DNA from: Omnitrophica WOR_2 bacterium RIFOXYA2_FULL_38_17 | GTDB taxonomy: Bacteria > Omnitrophota > Gorgyraeia > Zapsychrales > Zapsychraceae | Direction: 5' to 3' | Assembly: GCA_001805965.1 (NCBI GenBank) | Contig: MHHG01000064.1 | Location: 1-38,600, forward strand | DNA length: 38,600 nucleotides | Shown here: positions 7,310-15,018 of the stretch, piece after piece | How the letters are laid out: every line of letters starts with the position of its first letter | Numbering within the stretch: position 1 is the first letter of the stretch | Notes under the pieces: generated by a model | Told to the model about the DNA's origin: nothing | Seen by the model: the letters and a program-made list of their open reading frames with translations, nothing else | Databases searched by the model: none | Translations under genes and position numbers: made by a program

Positions 7310-7514
7310 ATTTTATTCTTATTCTTTTGTTTTTTTGTTGTGTTTTGAATATGTGTGGAGTATCATAATTCAAATGATTGAGCATGGTTATGAAAATCTT
7401 GAATATTAGATGCGATGAAATTAAATACCTATAAAAAAACTCTTTTTAAAAATTAACAATCACAAGCATGAATTTTTGGAAGCAGTGAAACAATTCATAA
7501 AAGGAGATTTAATT

Positions 7515-7769
7515 ATGATAAAAATAAAAAAGCGACATTCTATTACTATGATATTTGTTTTTGTTTTTATTTTTGTGGCGTTGGTCTTCAGAACATTTTC
7601 AAAACAAGAAACAGATTGGAGCCAAGTAGAGTTTTCTGCTGACCGCAATGCTATAAGGATATTTGACCGCAGCACGGGTAAAATATATGTATATACTGAG
7701 TTTGAAGGAAAATTAGAAAAAGTTTGGATCTTGGATGAACTGGGCCAGAATATGCGTAAATTAAAGTAA
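7515..7769 (+). CDS. Small membrane-anchored protein of unknown function
   Basis: The 84-residue protein has a short basic N terminus (MIKIKKRH), one long hydrophobic segment (about residues 10-30, rich in F, V and I) and a soluble C-terminal part of about 50 residues. That part includes WSQVEFSADRNAIRIFDRSTGKIYVY and FEGKLEKVWILDELG, two likely beta-hairpins. I chose ATG 7515 because AAGGAG (7501-7506) precedes it; an upstream in-frame ATG at 7476 has no such site. I do not recognise the family. It is the first of three small exported or membrane proteins that end at a strong terminator. Confidence 0.75.
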   Translation: MIKIKKRHSITMIFVFVFIFVALVFRTFSKQETDWSQVEFSADRNAIRIFDRSTGKIYVYTEFEGKLEKVWILDELGQNMRKLK

Positions 7770-7806
7770 ATAATGTAAATTAAAATTTTGGAAAATGAGG
7801 TGAAAA

Positions 7807-8397
7807 ATGAAAGTAATAAGACTAGCTGTCAAATTAATGATCGTTTTTGCTTTTTTGATGATGCTGTTTACAAACAAATGTTATTCGCAGGAGCTGTCTG
7901 ATATTTCTGATACGGAATCATATGAAGATACTATGGTCAATACTTTTGAAGAAGCCCTAAAAAATAATGAGCAGCTTAGAAGTCGTTATGAGAACGCGAC
8001 AGCTGAACAAAAGCAACAAATGACGGAACGCTGGCAGGCAAGGAAAGCTAAATGGAACAGCATGTCAGACGAAGAAAGATCATCAATGAAAGCAAAGATG
8101 CAGGAAGCCAAAGAAAAGTGGCAGGGTTTGTCAGAAGAAGAAAAAACAGCAAAGAAAGCAAAGATGCAGGAGGCCAAAGACAAGTGGGAAGGCCTGACAG
8201 AGGAAGAAAAGGCAGAAAAGAAAGCTAAGGCGCAGGAACGCAGAGCTAAATGGGGCTTTTTATCAAAAGAAGAAAAAGAATCAAGGAAAGCGAAAGTGCA
8301 TGAAGTAAGAACCAAAATGGATAGTATGTCTGAGGAAGAAAAAGCATCTAAAAAATTCAAGATTAAAGAACGAAAAGCTAACCGTCATAATAGATAG
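7807..8397 (+). CDS. Exported protein with five 22-residue charged coiled-coil repeats
   Basis: The 196-residue protein begins with a signal peptide (KVIRLAVKLMIVFAFLMMLF, cleavage probably near CYSQE at about residue 28). An acidic linker follows, then five tandem 22-residue units at about residues 83-104, 105-126, 127-148, 149-170 and 171-192. The unit consensus is W-x-x-L/M-S-x-E-E-K/R followed by a basic helical stretch such as AKKAKMQEAKDK; a partial unit precedes the first. Each unit is probably a helix or helix-turn. This resembles the DUF3106 style of W-x-x-L-S-x-E-x-R repeats in periplasmic proteins, though I cannot assign it. Neighbours suggest an envelope role. GAGG precedes the ATG. 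Confidence 0.8.
   Translation: MKVIRLAVKLMIVFAFLMMLFTNKCYSQELSDISDTESYEDTMVNTFEEALKNNEQLRSRYENATAEQKQQMTERWQARKAKWNSMSDEERSSMKAKMQEAKEKWQGLSEEEKTAKKAKMQEAKDKWEGLTEEEKAEKKAKAQERRAKWGFLSKEEKESRKAKVHEVRTKMDSMSEEEKASKKFKIKERKANRHNR
8053..8382 (+). repeat. Five tandem 66-bp coding repeats
   Basis: The DNA encodes five consecutive 22-codon units of the exported repeat protein. The first two units are very close at DNA level (both contain AAAGCAAAGATGCAGGA and GCCAAAGA), while later units have drifted. That suggests relatively recent duplication at the 5' end of the array. Confidence 0.8.
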
Positions 8398-8417
8398 CTT
8401 TTTAGAGGTGTTTACAA

Positions 8418-8762
8418 GTGAAGATAGTCCTCATAATAGCAGCAGTCCTTATTATATTCGCATCATTTGGCTATTGTCAGAACACTCAGGAATTACTTGG
8501 GCAAGTAGCTGAAATTTATAGCCAAAGTGAAACGACCGGCAATGGCCTTATTATGGGATTCTCCATGTGGGGATTAATAGGCGGTATTTTCTTCGGGAGC
8601 ATTGGTTTTGTCGCTTTCGTATATGGGAAAAAGAATTCTGAATTCAGGCCAATGATACTGGGGCTGATATTAATGAGTTACCCGTATTTTATAAAGAGCA
8701 CGATAGCATTGTATTTGGTTGGTATAACTTTGACTTTTATTTTATTTGTTTGGCGTGAGTGA
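8418..8762 (+). CDS. Small conserved-type membrane protein
   Basis: The 114-residue protein starts at GTG 8418 after AGAGGTG. It has an N-terminal signal-like hydrophobic segment (IVLIIAAVLIIFASFGYC), a short polar loop and then three hydrophobic segments. The second contains GLIGGIFFGSIGFVAFVYGKK; later parts read MILGLILMSYPYF and TLTFILFVWRE. The glycine-rich GSIGFVAFVYGKK followed by PYF is like a family of small membrane proteins sometimes labelled amino-acid-transport-like without evidence. Function is unknown. Position right before a strong terminator makes it the last gene of the small-protein cluster. Confidence 0.75.
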   Translation: MKIVLIIAAVLIIFASFGYCQNTQELLGQVAEIYSQSETTGNGLIMGFSMWGLIGGIFFGSIGFVAFVYGKKNSEFRPMILGLILMSYPYFIKSTIALYLVGITLTFILFVWRE

Positions 8763-8782
8763 ACAAAAAAATATAAGATATT

Positions 8783-8816
8783 AAAGCGCTGTGAAGAAAT
8801 TCATGGCGCTTTTTTT
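8783..8816 (+). terminator. Strong intrinsic terminator
   Basis: A 13-bp stem (8783-8795 with 8800-8812, two G-U pairs) closes on a GAAA tetraloop (8796-8799), with AAAGCGC at its base and a T run to 8816. It sits 20 bases after the stop of the small membrane protein gene. The next 180 bases hold no gene that I can see. Confidence 0.85.
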
Positions 8817-8990
8817 ATCAAAATACAATCTTAAGTTTTAATTTGATCATATTTTTTTTAAATCTAACTAAATTTTTATATAACAAATGCAAAAAACGTA
8901 GGACATAATGACGTCGCCTTAACATTGGCAGTCCGTAAATACATTTTTTAGCATATACCTGAATAATTTAAACTATTGAATGTTAATTAC

Positions 8991-9019
8991 TTGCAACAGC
9001 TTTTTCCTTAACCTATAAT
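8991..9019 (+). promoter_or_regulatory. Sigma70-like promoter for the MATE gene
   Basis: TTGCAA (8991-8996), a 17-base spacer and a perfect TATAAT (9014-9019) lie 40 bases before the ATG at 9060, which has ATAGGAA as ribosome site. The promoter follows the terminator at 8783, marking a new transcription unit. Confidence 0.7.
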
Positions 9020-9059
9020 TAGTTTCTTGAAACAGGATAATTATTTATAGGAATTTTTT

Positions 9060-10460
9060 ATGAGCAATCAAAGGTCCCGTAAAATTAATGGCAGTATAAC
9101 TGAAGGTTCGCTGCGTTCTTCTATATGGAAATTGGCAATTCCAATGATGATAGGTGCGGTTCTTCAGAATTTATTTGCTTTGGCAGACCTGTTTTTTGTT
9201 GGAAAGCTTGGGCATATTGCGGTTGCTGCACTGTCAATCTCGGACATTATACTTGCTGTCATAATAATGTTAGCGATGGGTATTTCATCAGGCTCAACAG
9301 CTTTGATCGCGCATTTTGTAGGAAAAAACGATTATGACAATGCTGACAGCGTGCTCTTTCAAACTGTTATCATAAGCGCTGTTTGTACGTTCGCCATGAT
9401 CATTATTGGACTATTCTGTACAACATGGCTTTTGCGATTGTTTGGAGCCACTCCTGCGATCATCCCTGCGGCTTCAGAATACTTAAAAATAAATTTTATA
9501 TGGTCTATTTTTATTTTTTTATTTATAGGCATTAGTCAGGCACTAAGAGGATCGGGAGATGCTGTTGTTCCGCTAAAAGTTCTGGTGTTTGCAAATCTGC
9601 TCAATATTGCCCTTGACCCTATATTTATTTTCGGGTGGGGATTTATTCCCAGAATGGAAGTTGCGGGCTCTGCGATTGCAACTATTATCAGCGAATGTGC
9701 CGGGGTATGCATGCTTTTATGGCATTTATTGTTCGGCCACTCGACTTTGCATTTTCGAAAAGCGATCCTAAAAGTTAATATTACATTGATCGTAAGGATC
9801 ATTAAGATAGGTGTTTTTGCTTCTGTTGAAGTATTATTGAGACAGATATCAATCCTTCTTTTAATACATTTAGTTGCTTCCTATGGAGATACATGCATAG
9901 CCGCATTTGGTATTGTGACGCAAATCAGGATGGCAATCATGATGCTTGGGCTGGGAATGGGCATCGCCTGTTCGGTGATCATTGGACAGAATATGGGGGC
10001 AGGGCACCCTGACAGGGCTGAAGAGGCAGGAAAACAGACCCTATTATATTATGAGTATATTGTTTTCCCGGTTGCAATTATCTTCTTTGTTTTTGCAAAA
10101 AGCATAGTAAGCGCATTTAACACCCATCCTGAAGTAGTCCAAATAGGAAGCAGTTTCCTGAGGTATATAGCGGTCACGCTTCCGTTTTTAGCTTCGGCTT
10201 TGATATTGGGGCGGGGAATAAACGGTGCCGGAGACACATTGGCCCCGGCGGTAATGACAGGAATATTTCAGTTAGGGTTCAGAATTGGTGTGGCATATTT
10301 AATCGCCATTGTTCTTAAGCTTGGGACAAATGGTTTGTGGGTTGGCATAAATGTTTCAGATATATGCCAGGGGATCACAATGTTTTGGTATTTTAAAAAA
10401 GGTTATTGGAAAAAATGTTACTATAAACAAAGCAGCGCTATAGAATTTGAAAATTTATAA
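9060..10460 (+). CDS. MATE family multidrug efflux transporter
   Basis: The 466-residue protein has about 12 membrane segments in two homologous halves. Family marks include the opening LRSSIWKLAIPMMIGAVLQN with LFALADLFFVGKLG, the loop GSGDAVVPLK near residue 165 and its second-half counterpart GRGINGAGDTLAPAVMTG near residue 385. MATE proteins export cationic drugs and metabolites using a Na+ or H+ gradient across the inner membrane. Length is normal (about 450-470). The subfamily (NorM or DinF type) and substrate cannot be told. It opens the transport-rich stretch that continues to CorA. Confidence 0.93.
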   Translation: MSNQRSRKINGSITEGSLRSSIWKLAIPMMIGAVLQNLFALADLFFVGKLGHIAVAALSISDIILAVIIMLAMGISSGSTALIAHFVGKNDYDNADSVLFQTVIISAVCTFAMIIIGLFCTTWLLRLFGATPAIIPAASEYLKINFIWSIFIFLFIGISQALRGSGDAVVPLKVLVFANLLNIALDPIFIFGWGFIPRMEVAGSAIATIISECAGVCMLLWHLLFGHSTLHFRKAILKVNITLIVRIIKIGVFASVEVLLRQISILLLIHLVASYGDTCIAAFGIVTQIRMAIMMLGLGMGIACSVIIGQNMGAGHPDRAEEAGKQTLLYYEYIVFPVAIIFFVFAKSIVSAFNTHPEVVQIGSSFLRYIAVTLPFLASALILGRGINGAGDTLAPAVMTGIFQLGFRIGVAYLIAIVLKLGTNGLWVGINVSDICQGITMFWYFKKGYWKKCYYKQSSAIEFENL

Positions 10461-10486
10461 AGCAGTTTTAAAAAGGAGTTAAGTTA

Positions 10487-11443
10487 ATGCAATATATATT
10501 GTTGATAGGCGGTTTTGTCCTTCTAATTAAAGGGGCTGATCTTCTTGTTGATGGTGCTTCAAGCTTGGCAAAAAGATTAAAGGTCTCGGACCTTGTAGTC
10601 GGGCTAACAGTTGTAGCCTTTGGAACTTCTGCCCCGGAATTATCTGTAAATGTGCTTTCTGCTATAAAGGGGACTACTGATATTGCTATTGGGAATATTT
10701 TGGGCAGCAATATAGCGAACGTTCTTCTTATACTCGGGATTTCATCAATTATTTATCCACTCTTTGTTTCAAAAGGTACAGTATGGAAAGAAATACCGTT
10801 AAGTTTGCTAGCTGCAATTTTAGTTGCGGTTCTAGCCAATGACCAGATTATTGACAAACAGAGCTATTCTGTATTAAGCAGAATAGACGGAGCAATACTG
10901 TTATTGTTTTTTATTGTTTTTTTATATTACTCTTTCAGTATTGCTAAAAGTATAGAGGGAATAGATGATTATGTCACAACTAGGCAGAAGAAAGTATTTC
11001 ATTCAATAATTTTTATAGTGTTGGGTTTAATAGGCTTGACTTTAGGTGGTAAATGGATAGTTGATGCTGCTGTTTTTATAGCACAAAAACTAAATATTAG
11101 TACAAAGCTTATCGGCTTGACTGTTGTCGCTGTTGGAACATCGTTGCCGGAATTAGCTACCTCTGTTGTAGCTGCTATCAAGAAGAATCCCGAAATCGCA
11201 ATAGGTAATGTTGTCGGGTCTAACATTTTTAACATATTTTTCATTCTTGGCATCACTGCAATAATAAAGCCTGTTCCATTCCAGGGCAGTTTTAATTTTG
11301 ATATCGGGATTGTAGTATTTGCCAGCCTGCTACTGTTTTTATTTATGTTCACTTGGGAAAAACATAAACTTGACAGGCCTGAAGGGATTATTTTTGTAGC
11401 TTTATATTTGTTGTATGTTTTTTATGTTATTGTTAGAGGATAA
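10487..11443 (+). CDS. yrbG: Na+/Ca2+ exchanger-type antiporter (CaCA family, YrbG-like)
   Basis: The 318-residue protein has about ten membrane segments and the two alpha repeats that define the CaCA family. These are GTSAPE at residues 46-51 followed by NILGSNIANVLLILG, and GTSLPE at 217-222 followed by NVVGSNIFNIFFILG. The two glutamates and nearby serine and asparagine form the cation-binding site in known structures. Length matches bacterial YrbG (about 325). It should move Ca2+ or another cation against Na+ or H+ across the inner membrane. AAGGAG precedes the ATG, and the gene lies 26 bases after the MATE gene. A decayed Na+/H+ antiporter follows immediately. Confidence 0.94.
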   Translation: MQYILLIGGFVLLIKGADLLVDGASSLAKRLKVSDLVVGLTVVAFGTSAPELSVNVLSAIKGTTDIAIGNILGSNIANVLLILGISSIIYPLFVSKGTVWKEIPLSLLAAILVAVLANDQIIDKQSYSVLSRIDGAILLLFFIVFLYYSFSIAKSIEGIDDYVTTRQKKVFHSIIFIVLGLIGLTLGGKWIVDAAVFIAQKLNISTKLIGLTVVAVGTSLPELATSVVAAIKKNPEIAIGNVVGSNIFNIFFILGITAIIKPVPFQGSFNFDIGIVVFASLLLFLFMFTWEKHKLDRPEGIIFVALYLLYVFYVIVRG

Positions 11444-11473
11444 AAAGTAGAAAATAATAAATAAATAACTATA

Positions 11474-12198
11474 ATGCTTTCATCAATAACCCTTATTGGA
11501 TACTTATTAATTGCCCTAGAGCAAAAAGTCAAAATCAATAGAGTGGCAATTGCTGTTTTGCTTGCAGTATTTTGCTGGGGTGCCGTTTTAGTATATAGAT
11601 TGCACCAGGACACGGTTATTATAAATTAGCTTAACTGCCATTTGGCAGATATTGCTCAGATACTGTTTTTTCTCATGGTTTCTATGACCATTGTTGAAAT
11701 AGTGGATTCTTATCATGGCTTTCGGTTCGTATCTCAATTGAAAAAAAGCAAAGAACACTGTAGCTTTGCTATGGATAATATCAATAATAACTTTTTTTAT
11801 TTCATCATTCCTGGATAATGTACCCACTTCTATCATTATGGCAACTCTTTTGCAGAAATTATTGCCAAAAGGGGAAAACCGCTTGATATTTGCATGCATG
11901 ATCATTATCGCCGCTAATGCCGTTGGCGATGTTACTACAACAATATTGTGGATAATGTTCCTTTGACGGCAGCAGCTATAGGCATGTATGATATTAACAT
12001 CTACCCGAAAGATTCTTTTATTTGGGAGTTTGTTGCTTATTGTGTCGGCACTGTCGGCAGCCTGCTTGTGATAGGATCTGCAGCAGGAGTAGTAGTTATG
12101 AACAAGGAAAAATAGATTTTAGCTGGTAGCTAAGAAAAATAATCTTTATTGTTTTTGTACGGTATTTGGCTGGAGCGTTGATCTTTGTGTTTTTATAA
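11474..12198 (+). pseudogene. nhaD: Decayed NhaD-type Na+/H+ antiporter
   Basis: Conserved NhaD pieces appear in order but in broken frames: LIGYLLIALEQKVKIN, then HLADIAQILFFLMVSMTIVE, LLWIISIITFF and FLDN, IAANA joined to VGDVTTTILW, NVPLTAAAIGMYD, GTVGSLLVIGSAAGVVVM, and a last membrane segment to 12198. Visible lesions are an in-frame TAG at 11627, a frameshift near 11766, loss of the usual GGAWSPI stretch before GDVTTT, and a large deletion near 11950. More follow: a frameshift and TAG at 12113, and another TAG near 12128. About 240 codons remain of the usual 420 or more. The intact gene would have exported Na+ across the inner membrane. This accounts for the whole gap between yrbG and the MscS gene. 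Confidence 0.88.
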
Positions 12199-12207
12199 AT
12201 TAAATAT

Positions 12208-12236
12208 TTGAATAAAGGGACAAATTATTTCATTAT
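12208..12236 (+). promoter_or_regulatory. Possible promoter upstream of the MscS gene
   Basis: TTGAAT (12208-12213), a 17-base spacer and CATTAT (12231-12236) lie about 40 bases before the ATG at 12275. The match is moderate. It sits just after the end of the nhaD remnant, where a separate promoter would be needed if the dead gene reduces read-through. Confidence 0.35.
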
Positions 12237-12274
12237 CATAGAGGGTTTTAATCCTTAAAAAAGGAAGATATTAG

Positions 12275-13162
12275 ATGGAACTATTAAAACACAATGTTTA
12301 TATTGAAGGTTTATATCGTGCGATCGCGATCATTATTGTTTTGATAACCACATTAACTATGGGAAGGATAATGAAGAAAAAGTCTCGGAAGAATGAGAAC
12401 TTCATGAAAGGTGATGAGACACGTATTAAGTTTTTCATGCATTTTGTTGTGGGTATTATTTATTTCTTCGGTATTCTTTTGGCTTTTTACATTGTCCCGG
12501 CATTCCGGACTTTAGCTGCTTCTCTTTTTGCAGGTTCAGGAGTTTTAGCCCTTATTATCGGGTTTGCATCCCAGCACGCGTTCGCTAATATTGTAAGCGG
12601 TATTTTTATCGCGCTGTTTAAACCTTTTAGTATTGGTGACAGGATAAAGCTCATAGGTAAGGAAATAGTCGGTGTTGTTGAAGATATTACCTTAAGGCAT
12701 ACGATTGTGCGTACTTTTGAGAACAAGAGGATTATTATTCCTAATTCAGTGATAAGTACTGATATAATTGAAAATGCTAACATAATTGAGGAAAAAACAT
12801 GTAAGTTCTTTGAGGTCGGGATCAGTTATGACTCGGATATAAATAAAGCTATTTCGATTATCAGGAATGCTGTTATTAGACATCCTGATTATTATGATAA
12901 TAGAACTTTCGAAGAAAAAGAAGAGAATGTTGACTTGGTTACTATTAGAGTAATGGGATTTGGAGATTCTTCTGTTAATTTGCGCGCATGGGTTTGGGGA
13001 AAAGATGCTCCAACTGTATTTAAAATTGTGTGTGATTTAAACAAAACTGTTAAAGAGGAGTTTGATAAAGAAGGCATTGAAATCCCATATCCTTATAGAA
13101 CGGTCGTTTTTAAAGATAATAAGATAGGTAAAAGAATAAGTGAAAAAAGTTTAAAAGAATGA
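12275..13162 (+). CDS. Small-conductance mechanosensitive channel family protein (MscS)
   Basis: The 295-residue protein has three membrane segments and a cytoplasmic beta and alpha/beta domain. The pore helix region reads TLAASLFAGSGVLALIIGFASQHAFANIVSGIFIALFKPFSIGDRI, with the glycine/alanine packing and GFA-x-Q core of MscS. The beta domain follows with VGVVEDITLRHTIVRTFENKRIIIPNS, a family hallmark. Such channels open under membrane tension and release solutes during hypo-osmotic shock. Length is close to E. coli MscS (286). AAGGAAG precedes the ATG. It lies between two pseudogenes, and its own frame is intact. Confidence 0.93.
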   Translation: MELLKHNVYIEGLYRAIAIIIVLITTLTMGRIMKKKSRKNENFMKGDETRIKFFMHFVVGIIYFFGILLAFYIVPAFRTLAASLFAGSGVLALIIGFASQHAFANIVSGIFIALFKPFSIGDRIKLIGKEIVGVVEDITLRHTIVRTFENKRIIIPNSVISTDIIENANIIEEKTCKFFEVGISYDSDINKAISIIRNAVIRHPDYYDNRTFEEKEENVDLVTIRVMGFGDSSVNLRAWVWGKDAPTVFKIVCDLNKTVKEEFDKEGIEIPYPYRTVVFKDNKIGKRISEKSLKE

Positions 13163-13176
13163 TTTGCATTTAGAGG

Positions 13177-13658
13177 ATGAAGATGCACTATAGAGAGATA
13201 TTTGACATTGCTAAAAAAAAGGTAGAAGAACAAAAAGTGATCACTTTGGTTCTTGGGGTGATTATTGTTGCGATCATAGGAATTTTGGAGTACCTGTCCG
13301 GCTATAAACTGGGTTTCTCAATATTCTATCTGCTGCCGATTTGTACCGTGACATGGATAATATCCAAAAAAGTAGGATTGATATTGATATGGTTGCCAGA
13401 TTGGGAGGGGATGAATTTGTTATTTTACTGTCGGAAACCTCAAGCTTGGCAGCTTTTGAGACAATTACCAGAATTAAAAATCAGTTGATCACAAAGATGA
13501 AAGAGAATAACTGGCCTGTTACATTCAGTATTGGGTTAGCCTCTTTTATTTTTCCTCCTAATTCTGCTGAATTTGCAATAAAAAAAGCTGATGAGCTTAT
13601 GTATAAAGCAAAACGAAAAGGGAAAGATAGAATCTACCAGGAAGTGATCAAGGGATAA
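13177..13658 (+). pseudogene. Diguanylate cyclase with internal deletion (GGDEF protein remnant)
   Basis: The first part (from 13177) encodes a short cytoplasmic start and two membrane segments with LGFSIFYLLPICTVTWIISKKVG, a common N terminus of membrane diguanylate cyclases. Around 13370-13395 the reading switches frame to a GGDEF-domain half: VARLGGDEF (GGDEF at 13404-13418), FSIGLASF and ADELMYKAKRKGKDRI, ending at 13658. Missing are the rest of the sensor region and the first half of the catalytic domain, including the metal-binding aspartate and the D-x-F-K-x-x-N block. The joint frame stops soon after (13488). A c-di-GMP-synthesising enzyme cannot be made from this. It follows the MscS gene by 14 bases. 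Confidence 0.82.
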
Positions 13659-13664
13659 ACATTT

Positions 13665-14948
13665 ATGGCAGGTAAATCCAGAAAATTTATTGTATATTTT
13701 ATTGTTTTGGCGATTATCTTTTTTGCAGTTATCGCAGCAGGGGGGGTAATTTTATTTACAAAAATAGGAACTGCATATGTTATTAAAAAAATATCCAGAA
13801 GCATTTCCGAAAAAAAAGAAATAGTCTGGAAAAAGAATGAAGGAAGTTTTATCAGCGGCATGGTCTATGAAAATGTTGAAATGGAAGATCTGGAGATGCT
13901 GCCAAAGCCAAATGTATTAAAAATTCAAAAAATTAGTATCAACATTGACGCTCTTTCTATGGAAGGCATATCCGGGTCATTAGAAAACGCTAGGCTTTTA
14001 TTGCCAAACGCTGACCCGATTTTAGTTTACGGTACTCTCGATAAAGGCGTTTTGGATTTTAATGTTTATTCCAAAACTATATCCTTAAGTGAGGTCGAAT
14101 CTTTAATAGAATCAAGTGAGTTGAAAAAAGTAAGTGGTGATTTATCTGAAATTGACATTAGGATCAAAGGGGATTTAAGAGAACCGCAGTTCGAGGGCGA
14201 ATTTATTGTTAATAAAATCGATAAAGACGGCTTTTCTCTGATAAATTCACCTGGAACGCTTAATTTGATCATAAAAGAAGAAAATAATATTAAAGGTCTT
14301 TATGGTAATATAACATTGCAGAATGGAACGATTAGAGGTAAGAGAACTGCAATTGTAAGTTTAAAACCAAGCAAGATAATGTTTTCAGGCGACCCACAAA
14401 AGCCAGGCTTTGACATAAACGGAACATCACAAGTTGAAAGTATTAAATTGTCAATTGCATTAAAAGGTTCATTCGACAAACCTGACCTGCAGCTTAAATC
14501 AGACCCTCCGATGGAAAAAGACAGGCTTCTGCTTGCTCTTGCTACGAATAAAACATGGAGAAACACTCAGGACATTCTAGATAAAGGAGTGGTTTCAAAA
14601 GATATAGCCAAAGATTTTATTGATTATTTCATATTTGGCGGCCAAGGTAGTAATTTCGCTGAAAAGTTTGGATTAAAGACAGTATCAATTAAGTATGACG
14701 CAGAAAGCAAGGGTGTTACAGTCACAAAAGATTTGTCCGACAAATTGGAGGGAAAATATGAAATAGAAGAAAAAAATAAAAATGAAACGAAGGCTGATAT
14801 AATACAAAAGATTGGTGGAGAATATAAAGTTACAGAAGCTTTATCTTTAGAGGCCCAAAAAGAGCTCAAGCAACAGTATGAAAATAATCAACCAGATAAC
14901 AGTAAAACTGAGAGCCAATTACTTCTAAAATTCAAGAAGTCATTTTAA
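13665..14948 (+). CDS. Short TamB-like (DUF490) envelope protein
   Basis: The 427-residue protein has an N-terminal membrane anchor (about residues 8-32) and then an almost entirely beta-strand periplasmic region. The C-terminal third carries TamB/DUF490 marks: LQNGTIRG, then IALKGSFDKPDLQLKSDPPMEKDRLLLALA, and a terminal LLLKFKKSF that ends in phenylalanine. TamB proteins span the periplasm as a hydrophobic groove, assist outer-membrane protein assembly and move phospholipids. E. coli TamB is about 1,260 residues, so this is a miniature form lacking most of the repeats. No TamA/BamA gene adjoins it. The frame is complete and AAGGGA precedes the ATG. It indicates a two-membrane cell. Confidence 0.75.
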   Translation: MAGKSRKFIVYFIVLAIIFFAVIAAGGVILFTKIGTAYVIKKISRSISEKKEIVWKKNEGSFISGMVYENVEMEDLEMLPKPNVLKIQKISINIDALSMEGISGSLENARLLLPNADPILVYGTLDKGVLDFNVYSKTISLSEVESLIESSELKKVSGDLSEIDIRIKGDLREPQFEGEFIVNKIDKDGFSLINSPGTLNLIIKEENNIKGLYGNITLQNGTIRGKRTAIVSLKPSKIMFSGDPQKPGFDINGTSQVESIKLSIALKGSFDKPDLQLKSDPPMEKDRLLLALATNKTWRNTQDILDKGVVSKDIAKDFIDYFIFGGQGSNFAEKFGLKTVSIKYDAESKGVTVTKDLSDKLEGKYEIEEKNKNETKADIIQKIGGEYKVTEALSLEAQKELKQQYENNQPDNSKTESQLLLKFKKSF

Positions 14949-15018
14949 TTCTTAAGTTAATAATCAGGATAAATGTTTGTTAAAAGTTTTGATCTAAATT
15001 TTAAAGGAGTTTAATTCG

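Noticed and set aside
7986..8360. Minus-strand frame opposite the 22-residue repeat gene
   Set aside because: It exists because the plus-strand repeats are biased in composition; its serine- and phenylalanine-rich product mirrors the repeats.
13341..13658. A separate small GGDEF gene
   Set aside because: It lacks the first half of the catalytic domain and a ribosome site, and an upstream membrane fragment fits the missing N terminus, so a single disrupted gene is the simpler reading.
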